Shown here: positions 33,762 through 41,137 of the stretch, piece by piece
Layout: every line of letters starts with the position of its first letter
How positions within the stretch are numbered: position 1 is the first letter of the stretch
NCBI GenBank assembly: GCA_964575425.1
Contig: CAZNRD010000001.1
Span: 91,957 to 155,956 of the forward strand
From: DATEAV01 sp964575425
Lineage (GTDB): Bacteria > Chloroflexota > Anaerolineae > Anaerolineales > E44-bin32
Direction: 5' to 3'
DNA: 64,000 nucleotides
Made by a program: the position numbers and the translations under genes
The notes under the pieces: generated by a model
The model's input: the letters and a program-made list of their open reading frames with translations, nothing else
The model's database searches: none
Told to the model about the DNA's origin: nothing

Positions 33762-36700
33762 CTACGCCTTCGGCGCCGCTCGTGGCCGTCGGCGCAATAG
33801 ACCGATTGTTATCAGCCCCAGCCCCATCACCACCAGCGCGCCGGCTGCCAAGACGACCCACAGCGGGATCGGTATCTCGGCCGCCGCCTGAACGCTGAAC
33901 ACGGCGTCGGAGACATCTTGGCCGGTGTTCACGCCATCCGTGACGCGCACCTTGATGCGGTACGCGTCGCCAACCGGGAGACCGTCCGTGTCTACCCGGT
34001 AGCTGGTGCCAGCGATGTCAATCGCCAGAGGCATCCAGAGCTGGCCATCGTCATTGCTGATCCACAGCGCGTACGAGAGCGCGTCGCCGTCCGGATCCTC
34101 GCCCGACCAGCGGACCTCTTGGCGAGATCCACGCGTCCACCGCTCGCCCCCATTGGGCGCCAGCAGCTGTACACGCGGCCCATGGGCCGACACCGTCCGG
34201 CTGGCTAGCACGCCCCCAGCCGCTTCGCGCAGTTCGATGGCGGCGATGCCGTCCACCCAGGCCACGCGGAACGAGAAGTAGTACGTGTCAACCGGCACCG
34301 CGCCCTCCGGCTCGGGCATGTAGCGCGTGAAGACCGGTGTGAAACCGTGGCTCGCCAGAACCTGCCCCGCCGCATCCAGGAAGACGACCGCGTGTGTGCC
34401 TGGCGCGCCCGGCTGCAGATCGACGATCGCCTGTTCGACACGCAGGAATGGCGAAAAGGCCGCCGTCCCCTGCGCCGTCATGCTTCCGCGAACGACCACC
34501 GCCGCCGGATCGGCGGCATCGCGCAGACGGTTGATCAACTGCCGGTAGGCGGCGCTGGACTCCACTCCCTCATGCGTTTCGCAGCGCTCCAGCCTGGCCC
34601 AAATGGTGGCAGGGTCGGCGACACACCACATGTAGTACATGGCCGATTCGTCGTATGGCTGCCATTGATTGACCCAGAAACCCTCGCTCGCCGCACAGCT
34701 CTCGCACGTCAGGTCCCCATGGTCCTTGCAGCCAGGGCTGCCGTCCGCGTAGGTGCACAAGTAGCAGTCCCGTGCACCGATGTCCTGGTGCCCCAGTTCG
34801 TGCACCACATTGCCATCGGGTGCCCCGTTCTCCTCAACGTAGAAGGCGATCCCGTCCCAGTCGCAGCCGCAGCAACCGAAGGGCTGCACCATGGCGACGG
34901 CATGGGCATCGCTGGTGGCTTCATCCGCCTGAATCATCGCGCTCATCAGGTTCAGAAAGCACGGATTGCAGCCCTTCTCTTTCTCCAGGGCCGCATCCCA
35001 GCAATCCCGGGTGTTTCTTTCGTAGTCAGCCTGGTAGTCGGCCCGGTAGTACATCGTATTGAACACTCTCCAGGTGACCTTAGTGTCCGCCACCGGGTAG
35101 GTCCCCAGCAGGTAGTCCATCTGCTGCGCGGCGTAGTCTGGCAGAAGGTCGAGGAACGCGTTCTCATCAGCGAGGGTGTTGATCCGGCCGGGTGTGACGC
35201 CGGGCCGGGCATGTTCCACAAATTGATCGTGGTCCCACACCTGGCCGATGAATACGATGCGGACACCCCTCGTGGTCTCCGTCCGGTAGGGGCCCGAACG
35301 AAACGCGTTGTTGCCCTCGTCGGTCTCACCGAAAACACGGCGCGGATCGACCTCCACGGAGAACGAGACGTCGCGGGCGGACGGCCGCGGCACCACGCGC
35401 ACGACGCCGAGCTTGCCGAACGGGTTCTCGGTCGGGTGGAAGGCGCTCTCCGTGTTCCTGTCCTGGACGTAGGGCAGCATGACGACGTGCTCGCGCGCGT
35501 TGGCGGGGATAGTGGCCGGACCGGAGATATCCGGCATCGACCACCCCGGAAAGGAGGGAAAGCCCGGGACCGGCGGCGCGCCCGTGTCCCACTGGTCCGG
35601 CGGGAGCGTGAGGCGGAATTCCGCCTCAACCTCGCACGGATAGGTGGAGTTGACCCTCACCCGGAATGCCGTGCCCTTGCCCACGATCAGCGGCGCGCCG
35701 TAGACCACCTGCACCGGCTCTGCGCTTACGACCTCCAAATCTCCCGCGCGGACGACGAAGTTGACATGGCTGGCGCCCCGGTTGCCCGCCGCGTCCCAGG
35801 CGCGGACCTCGATCAGGTTCCCGCTGCAGTTCACCAGATCGGAAGCCGGGATGGCATTCAGAAAGAACCCATACTGCGTTTCGGCAAGGTGTGAAAAACC
35901 GAGCTCTGTGTACAGGGCGCCGTTCAGCCATAGCTCCACCCGCGCCAGTTCGCGGTCCTCGACGATTGTCCCGTCCAGGCGCACGAAGGTGTCCGTGATC
36001 AAGGCATGACCCGGCGGGTTCGTGATGGTGACCACCGGTGGCAGATCATCTGCCGGCACGGGCACAGGCACCATCGGTCCCCGGATGATGAGGTTGTCGA
36101 TCACCTCACCTTCAGCGACCCCGCCCTCGCCCGGGGCCGTGTTGTAGTCGATCGTCACCTCGAAGATGCGTCCCGGGGCGCTGACGCTGAGGCAGGTTTC
36201 GATCGGGACCGGTATCAACGCGCCGTGTCTGTCCCGATCGGCAAGGAGTGTCTCCTCGTCCCTTGCCACCACAACGCGCCGCCCGCTGTCGTCCAGGCCG
36301 TACGCGGTCAACGTGGCAACGAAAGGCCTGTCGAGCCAGACCCATTCCGGAAGCCCGACGAACACGCCGACGAAGTCGACCAGGTTCTCGAAACTGATGC
36401 GGATGGGGATGTTGATGCTGCCGAACTCACGGCCCCGCGAGTCGTTCAGCAGGGCGCGCGACTCGGAGCGGGTCTCCACGGTAGGGTCAACGACCGTCAG
36501 GAAATCATCCCCGAGCAACCTGATTCCCTGAGGCAGTCGCACGCCGCGCAGGTCCGCGCCCACCGGGAAATCCTCGAAGTCGATGACGATCTCTCCCGCC
36601 CGGCCGGTCGGGTCGCAGGCCGTGGGCATCTCCCACTCCATGGGCACGAACGTCGGTGTTGCTGTGGGGGGCCGCCGCGTGGGAGTCGCCGTGGCCGCCG

Positions 36701-37082
36701 CGACGACGCGGAACGCCGCCGAGGCAGTCTGCTCAAATTCACCGCCGCCACACTCGGCGCACACGGTGATCGTGTGGTCCCCAGGCGAGGCGTCGGCCGG
36801 GATGGTGAAGCCGATGCTGAAGGCGCCGCCTATCGGGATCATGAAGTTCCGGCGGTCGACGCCATCCCAGCGAATCGTCCCCTGGTAGCCGCCGGGGGTG
36901 TAACCGGCGCCGGTCAGCGTGACGGCGCTCCCGGGCGGGCCGCTGGAGGGCGAGACGATCAGCGTGATGGTGGGCGGCTGTGCGGCGGTCGGCCGCTGCG
37001 GGCTGGCGGCGGCGGTGAGCAGGAACGCGATGGCGAGGAAGAGCCGCGCGATGCGGCCGATGCGGAGGGTCCGGGTGGTCAT
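33762..37082 (-). CDS. large secreted, membrane-anchored putative zinc metalloprotease with Ig-like modules
   Basis: The 1,106-residue protein has a signal peptide (RLFLAIAFLLTAAASPQRPTA), an IPT/TIG-like domain (about 35-130) and a Thr/Pro linker. Beta-rich modules follow, one Ig-like (VVTITNPPGHALITDTFVRLDGTI) and one CARDB-like (FSVEVDPRRVFGETDEGNNAF). The catalytic candidate is NVVHELGHQDIG (HExxH, about residue 765), flanked by Cys-rich stretches CNPCFLN, CCGCDWDG, CYLCTYADGSPGCKDHG and CESC. A C-terminal fibronectin-like domain, one membrane helix and a basic tail RRRPRAAPKA end it. Substrate is unknown. ATG 37082 follows GGGAGG. Confidence 0.75.
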   Translation of the reverse strand: MTTRTLRIGRIARLFLAIAFLLTAAASPQRPTAAQPPTITLIVSPSSGPPGSAVTLTGAGYTPGGYQGTIRWDGVDRRNFMIPIGGAFSIGFTIPADASPGDHTITVCAECGGGEFEQTASAAFRVVAAATATPTRRPPTATPTFVPMEWEMPTACDPTGRAGEIVIDFEDFPVGADLRGVRLPQGIRLLGDDFLTVVDPTVETRSESRALLNDSRGREFGSINIPIRISFENLVDFVGVFVGLPEWVWLDRPFVATLTAYGLDDSGRRVVVARDEETLLADRDRHGALIPVPIETCLSVSAPGRIFEVTIDYNTAPGEGGVAEGEVIDNLIIRGPMVPVPVPADDLPPVVTITNPPGHALITDTFVRLDGTIVEDRELARVELWLNGALYTELGFSHLAETQYGFFLNAIPASDLVNCSGNLIEVRAWDAAGNRGASHVNFVVRAGDLEVVSAEPVQVVYGAPLIVGKGTAFRVRVNSTYPCEVEAEFRLTLPPDQWDTGAPPVPGFPSFPGWSMPDISGPATIPANAREHVVMLPYVQDRNTESAFHPTENPFGKLGVVRVVPRPSARDVSFSVEVDPRRVFGETDEGNNAFRSGPYRTETTRGVRIVFIGQVWDHDQFVEHARPGVTPGRINTLADENAFLDLLPDYAAQQMDYLLGTYPVADTKVTWRVFNTMYYRADYQADYERNTRDCWDAALEKEKGCNPCFLNLMSAMIQADEATSDAHAVAMVQPFGCCGCDWDGIAFYVEENGAPDGNVVHELGHQDIGARDCYLCTYADGSPGCKDHGDLTCESCAASEGFWVNQWQPYDESAMYYMWCVADPATIWARLERCETHEGVESSAAYRQLINRLRDAADPAAVVVRGSMTAQGTAAFSPFLRVEQAIVDLQPGAPGTHAVVFLDAAGQVLASHGFTPVFTRYMPEPEGAVPVDTYYFSFRVAWVDGIAAIELREAAGGVLASRTVSAHGPRVQLLAPNGGERWTRGSRQEVRWSGEDPDGDALSYALWISNDDGQLWMPLAIDIAGTSYRVDTDGLPVGDAYRIKVRVTDGVNTGQDVSDAVFSVQAAAEIPIPLWVVLAAGALVVMGLGLITIGLLRRRPRAAPKA

Positions 37083-37158
37083 GCCCAGGCCTCCCTATGG
37101 GGTGAGCAAGGAATGACGGCAAGAAGCGGAGACTACCGTCGCGGCTCGCCTGGCTGCG

Positions 37159-37239
37159 CCTATGGTGCCTGCGGGCCACAACTCGGGGATGGGAGCACCG
37201 TTCTGTTGCGGGTCGTACTCCTTGCCGTGGCACCATAGG
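37159..37239. repeat. 11-base perfect inverted repeat, arms 59 bases apart
   Basis: CCTATGGTGCC (37159-37169) and GGCACCATAGG (37229-37239) are exact reverse complements. They lie upstream of the metalloprotease-like gene and could form a long hairpin or two operator half-sites. Confidence 0.55.
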
Positions 37240-37442
37240 ATGATTCTGGCGCAATCTGATTCCGACGCAAGCGCGAGCCCCCGCAGCCCCACTTCAGCCC
37301 GGTATCGAACATACGTGATCCGCCCGGCATGCCATACTGATGGGCGAAACCGATCGCAGCTGCGGCTGCGCCAAAGGCTGGTGGCCGTTTCGTGCGAGTC
37401 TGCACCGCGACTACGTTCGCCACGGAACAAGACCTCTGGTGA

Positions 37443-37679
37443 TTCGCGCCGGAGTGGTGGAGGAGCCATGGCCCGACAGGCACGCGCCGCTCGGCCTTCC
37501 GGTACACCGGGTTATCGGATCTCGTTCGGTTCTCAAGCACGGCAGACCACCGGTCTATCTGGCGGAAGCTCCTGGCCGTTCCGATCAGGTGGGTCATCCC
37601 GACGGTCTTTCTGCTGATCGGACTTCCATCGTCCGTCGTCAACCTGTTGATCTTGCTGGTTCTGGCCCTTGCAAGCTGA
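37443..37679 (+). pseudogene. possible gene remnant with a C-terminal membrane helix
   Basis: An open frame of 79 codons ends RSIWRKLLAVPIRWVIPTVF followed by LLIGLPSSVVNLLILLVLALAS and a stop. Its codons end mostly in G or C, as in real genes here. It has no start codon and an in-frame TGA at 37440-37442. The upstream half may be lost or frameshifted. This is low confidence. Confidence 0.25.
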
Positions 37680-37719
37680 GAGGCCCTCGAACTCGCTGCC
37701 CCTTCCCGGCTCCCTGCCG

Positions 37720-37728
37720 TGCTATAAT
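37720..37728 (+). promoter_or_regulatory. extended -10 (TGCTATAAT) for hisS
   Basis: An exact TGCTATAAT sits about 190 bases before the hisS ATG, giving an unusually long leader from about 37735. Confidence 0.65.
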
Positions 37729-37734
37729 GCCTGT

Positions 37735-37917
37735 GATGCAATCTGTGACTTCAGTGGCTGGATCGCTCGTATGTGCAAGGCGCCATGTCGTCCATGCTCA
37801 TCGGGGCAGAGGGACGGGCGCGTAGACCCACCCGCAGGAGTTATCAGGCTCGGGGGAAGGACGGCGTGGGCGAAACGCCCCGCCGTCGTCATTTACTCCG
37901 CCCTCCAGGAGTGAGGC
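37735..37917 (+). promoter_or_regulatory. structured hisS 5' leader
   Basis: The leader of about 183 bases contains a strong hairpin: ACGGCG (37861-37866) plus GGGCG (37868-37872) pair with CGCCC (37876-37880) plus CGCCGT (37881-37886), with an AAA loop and one bulged T. It ends with ribosome site AGGAG. The T-box core sequence was looked for and not found. An attenuator or translational switch is possible. Confidence 0.4.
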
Positions 37918-39198
37918 ATGCCCACCATCCAGCCCGTCAAGGGCGCTCGCGACTTCTACCCTGAGGACCTCGCCTTCCGCCGCTGGCTGTACGAGGGGAT
38001 CCGCGAAGTCTCCGAAGCATACGGCTACCAGGAGTTCGACGGCCCCTTCCTGGAGAAGCTCGACCTGTATGCGGCCAAGTCCGGCGAAGAGCTCGTGAAG
38101 GAGCAGTCTTTTGTCTTCCCGGACCGCGGGGGCGAGATGATTGCCCTGCGGCCGGAGCTGACACCATCCCTCGCCCGCATGGTCGCGGCCCGTAGCGCCA
38201 GCCTGCCGCGGCCTATTCGCTGGTGGTCCTTTGGGCCCTTCTGGCGCTACGAGCGGCCACAGCGCGGCCGTTCGCGCGAGTTCTTTCAGTGGAACATCGA
38301 CCTGATCGGGCTTTCGAGTCCCCACGCCGACGCCGAACTTGCGAGCGTGGCGGCGTCCTTCTTCCGCCGCATCGGACTCTCACCGGAGCAGGTGCGCCTC
38401 CTGGTAAACAACCGCCGCCTAGCGGACGCGCGCCTCGACGCCATCGGTATTCCCGTCGACCGGCGCCCCGGCGTCTTCCGCATGATCGATCGGCGCGACC
38501 GGCTTTCGGCAAAGGAGTGGCAGCAGGAGGCTGCCAGACTGTCCCTGACGCCGTCACAGCTGCAGTCTGTCGAGCGCATGCTGGATGATCGCGAGGCATG
38601 GAAGGACTCCGATGAGCTTCAGACCTTCTTCGAAGCCTGCCAGGCGATGGGAACAGGGGACTACGTCGAGTTCGATCCCAGCGTGATTCGCGGGCTGGAC
38701 TACTACACCGGCACGGTCTTCGAGGCGCGCGACAAGAAGGGGGAGCTGCGCTCCGTCCTCGGTGGCGGCCGCTACGACAACCTGGTCGCCGACGTTGGCG
38801 GGAAGCCCCTCCCGGGGGTCGGTTTTGCCATGGGCGATGTCGTCCTCGGCCTGCTGATCGAGAAGGTATCGGGACGGCCCAGCCTGCGCCCAAGCCCCGC
38901 GGAAGTCCTGGTTGCCAACTTTGAGCCGGCACTTCAGCAGGAAAGCCTGCGATTGTCTTCCGAGCTGCGGCAGGCCGGCCTCAAGGTGGAGTGGTATCCC
39001 TTGCCTGATCGGTTGCCCAAGCAGATCAAGTACGCTGAGAAGCAGGGCATTCCCCTATTGGCCATCCTCGGCCCCGATGAGCTGGCAGCCGATGAGGTCG
39101 GCATACGCGATCTGCGCCAGCGGTCTCAGGTTCGCCTTCCCCGCAGCCAAGCAGCAAAGCACATGAGAGGGCTTCTGGATGCCACCGGCCCGACCTGA
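37918..39198 (+). CDS. hisS: histidyl-tRNA synthetase
   Basis: The enzyme charges tRNA-His with histidine. The 426-residue class II synthetase starts MPTIQPVKGARDFYPEDLAFRRW. It has motif 2 WWSFGPFWRYERPQRGRSREFFQWNIDLIG, the histidine A box VIRGLDYYTGTVFEA, motif 3 GGGRYDNLV with GVGFAMGDVVLGLL, and a C-terminal anticodon-binding domain. ATG 37918 has an AGGAG site. The tRNA-His gene lies 65 bases downstream on the same strand. Confidence 0.97.
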   Translation: MPTIQPVKGARDFYPEDLAFRRWLYEGIREVSEAYGYQEFDGPFLEKLDLYAAKSGEELVKEQSFVFPDRGGEMIALRPELTPSLARMVAARSASLPRPIRWWSFGPFWRYERPQRGRSREFFQWNIDLIGLSSPHADAELASVAASFFRRIGLSPEQVRLLVNNRRLADARLDAIGIPVDRRPGVFRMIDRRDRLSAKEWQQEAARLSLTPSQLQSVERMLDDREAWKDSDELQTFFEACQAMGTGDYVEFDPSVIRGLDYYTGTVFEARDKKGELRSVLGGGRYDNLVADVGGKPLPGVGFAMGDVVLGLLIEKVSGRPSLRPSPAEVLVANFEPALQQESLRLSSELRQAGLKVEWYPLPDRLPKQIKYAEKQGIPLLAILGPDELAADEVGIRDLRQRSQVRLPRSQAAKHMRGLLDATGPT

Positions 39199-39213
39199 GA
39201 ACTCGGCGGAGGC

Positions 39214-39242
39214 TTGAGCCGCCCTGCGCCGCATGATACAAT
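39214..39242 (+). promoter_or_regulatory. tRNA-His promoter
   Basis: TTGAGC (39214-39219), a 17-base spacer and TACAAT (39237-39242) lie 20 bases before the tRNA. Confidence 0.65.
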
Positions 39243-39262
39243 CCATCAGTGAGATGACTGTG

Positions 39263-39334
39263 GTGGCTGTAGCTCAATGGCAGAGCACTTGACTGTGGAT
39301 CAAGGGGTTGCGGGTTCGACCCCCGTCAGCCACC
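39263..39334 (+). tRNA. tRNA-His (GTG anticodon)
   Basis: The cloverleaf is complete: acceptor GTGGCTG/CAGCCAC, D arm GCTC/GAGC, anticodon stem CTTGA/TCAAG with anticodon GTG at 39295-39297, T arm GCGGGTTCGACCCCCGT. The base before (G39262) is the G-1 unique to tRNA-His and faces discriminator C39334. CCA is not encoded. Confidence 0.97.
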
Positions 39335-39337
39335 CTC

Positions 39338-39370
39338 GGCCCCGGCCCTGCCGGGGCCTTTGCTTTCTTG
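39338..39370 (+). terminator. tRNA-His terminator
   Basis: GGCCCCGG (39338-39345) and CCGGGGCC (39351-39358) form an 8-bp stem, followed by TTTGCTTTCTT. It also separates the tRNA from the convergent cydC. Confidence 0.85.
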
Positions 39371-39379
39371 AGGGTCCCT

Positions 39380-41137
39380 TCAGGCTGCCTCGTCGAGAGC
39401 CTCCCACGCCTGTCGCTGCGCCATCCAGAGCCTGCGGTAGACGCCAGCCTGCTGGAGCAGCTCGACATGTCTCCCCCTCTCAATGACCTGCCCGCGGTCC
39501 ATCACAAGGATCTCATCCATCGCGTCCAGACCCAACAGGCGGTGGGTGATCCACAAGAGGGTCCTCCCTTCCGCCGCCGAGAGCAGCGCCTCGATGAGGC
39601 GCTGCTCTGAGAGACTATCCAGGTGCGCCGTCGGCTCGTCGAGCATGAGCAGTGGGGCATCGCGCAGCAGCGCGCGCGCAATTGCCAGCCGCTGGCGCTC
39701 TCCACCGCTCAATCGCATTCCGTGTTCGCCGATCCAGGTGTCATAGCCGTGTGGAAGCCTCGCAATGAACTCCTCGGCTCCTGCGCATCGTGCGGCCTCC
39801 GACAGATCCTTCTCCGACGCGCTCGGCCGAGCCAGCAGCAGATTCCCACGCACCGTGCCATCGAACAGGTAGACCTCCTGCGGGACCACTGCGAACTTGC
39901 TTCGTGCTTCTTCTGCAGCCAGCGCGCGAAGGTCGACTCCGTTGAGCCGGATCTCCCCCTTCTCATAGTCCCAGAATCGCAGCAGCAGTCGCACGAGCGT
40001 CGACTTCCCCGCCCCGCTCGGACCGACGATTGCCACACGGCCGCCCCGCCTCACCGAGAACGTGACGTCCTGAAGCACCGGCCCCCCCTCTGGCGAGTAG
40101 GAGAACGTCAGGTGCTCCACATCCAATGAGAGGCCGCCTGGTAGCTCAGGAAGAGGCTGCGGCAGCGCCGGGTCGACGACGATGCGGGGGATATCGACCA
40201 CCGTTAACACCCGACCCGCCGCCGCGGCCGTCCCTTCGAGCGAGAGCGCGGCGGTCGGCACTGCCGAAACCGACTCGAAGGCAGCCAGGCCGCCCAGGGC
40301 GATGGCCGCCAGGTGGACCCCATCCATGCGATCCTGACTGACCAGCGCGACGCCTATCGCCAGCAGGCCCCCCATCGTCAAGTTCCCCAGAAGCGAGACT
40401 CCGGCAATCTGCAGTGCCTGCCAGAAGCTGAGCCGCCGCTGTGCAGCGGCGAAGTCGGCCTCGACCCGCGCCAGGCGCGCTCGCCACCGATGCTCCGCCC
40501 CGAAGGCAACCAGGTCTGCCAGCCCTTGCACCCACTCCGTCAGGTCTCCATGGAACCGCCCCCGCAGCGCCACGTGACGTGCTGCTGCCTCACCCGCACG
40601 CAGACGGGTCACCACAAATGGCAGCAAGCCCGCCAGTGCCAGGCCGATGAGGAGGACCATCGACAGCGAGCCTTCGAACAAGGCAAGGCCCAGCACCGCG
40701 CCGCTCCCCACGAGTATGGTGACGGCAGGCGGCGCCAGGGCCCGCGCAACCACATCCTGCAGCCCTTCCAGGTCAGAAGCCGCCAGTGCCAGCACGTCTC
40801 CGCCGCGCTGCTCCTGGAGCCCGGCGGGTGCCAGCGGCTCGATGGCCTCGTAGAACCACGTGCGGAGCCGGGCCACAAGCTCGAGGCTCGCTGCATGTGA
40901 GGCGGTCCGCTCAAGGTAGCGCAGCACCCCGCGCGCCAGACCGAAGAAACGTACGCTTACAATCGAAACACCCAGGTCTGCGATCGACGGCTTCAGCGCA
41001 GCGGCGGAGATCAGGTAGGCCGACGTGGCAAGCAGCCCGATGCCGCTCCCGACCGTCGCCGCGCCCAAGACCAGCGCTAAGAGCACACCGCCAACTCGAG
41101 GACCAGCCGCGCGCAGCAGACGGCAGAGGGCGCGCAT
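39380..41137 (-). CDS. cydC: thiol reductant ABC exporter subunit CydC
   Basis: CydC with CydD exports cysteine or glutathione, which cytochrome bd assembly needs. The 585-residue fused transporter has six N-terminal membrane helices and an ATPase domain with Walker A GPSGAGKST, signature LSGGERQRLAIARALL and Walker B LLMLDEPTAHLD. The start overlaps the cydD stop as TGATG (an in-frame GTG one codon earlier is an alternative). It is last in the operon. Confidence 0.92.
   Translation of the reverse strand: MRALCRLLRAAGPRVGGVLLALVLGAATVGSGIGLLATSAYLISAAALKPSIADLGVSIVSVRFFGLARGVLRYLERTASHAASLELVARLRTWFYEAIEPLAPAGLQEQRGGDVLALAASDLEGLQDVVARALAPPAVTILVGSGAVLGLALFEGSLSMVLLIGLALAGLLPFVVTRLRAGEAAARHVALRGRFHGDLTEWVQGLADLVAFGAEHRWRARLARVEADFAAAQRRLSFWQALQIAGVSLLGNLTMGGLLAIGVALVSQDRMDGVHLAAIALGGLAAFESVSAVPTAALSLEGTAAAAGRVLTVVDIPRIVVDPALPQPLPELPGGLSLDVEHLTFSYSPEGGPVLQDVTFSVRRGGRVAIVGPSGAGKSTLVRLLLRFWDYEKGEIRLNGVDLRALAAEEARSKFAVVPQEVYLFDGTVRGNLLLARPSASEKDLSEAARCAGAEEFIARLPHGYDTWIGEHGMRLSGGERQRLAIARALLRDAPLLMLDEPTAHLDSLSEQRLIEALLSAAEGRTLLWITHRLLGLDAMDEILVMDRGQVIERGRHVELLQQAGVYRRLWMAQRQAWEALDEAA

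Larger units (their letters stand above)
37083..37722. other. gene-poor 640-base region
   Basis: No convincing complete gene is present. It contains an 11-base inverted repeat (37159-37239) and a plus-strand frame with a membrane-helix-like end (37443-37679). A minus-strand frame, 37095-37469, also contains a protein-like stretch (ARIILWCHGKEYDPQQNGAP) but has no good start and ends near the next gene's ribosome site. It may be a decayed gene region. Confidence 0.4.

Noticed and set aside
34347..35894. 515-codon plus-strand frame inside the secreted metalloprotease-like gene
   Set aside because: Antisense of a gene with signal peptide and recognisable modules; composition is Arg/His-rich and unnatural.
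37338..37679. Selenoprotein with in-frame TGA at 37440-37442, suggested by the nearby selB
   Set aside because: The frame has no start codon, the context of the TGA shows no redox motif, and no SECIS-like hairpin follows it closely.
37160..37741. Minus-strand 193-codon frame in the gap before hisS
   Set aside because: Begins inside the hisS leader, crosses the hisS promoter and has an unnatural composition; no ribosome site.
37735..37917. T-box riboswitch before hisS
   Set aside because: The conserved antiterminator core (GGGTGGNACCGCG-like) is not present; only a generic strong hairpin is seen.
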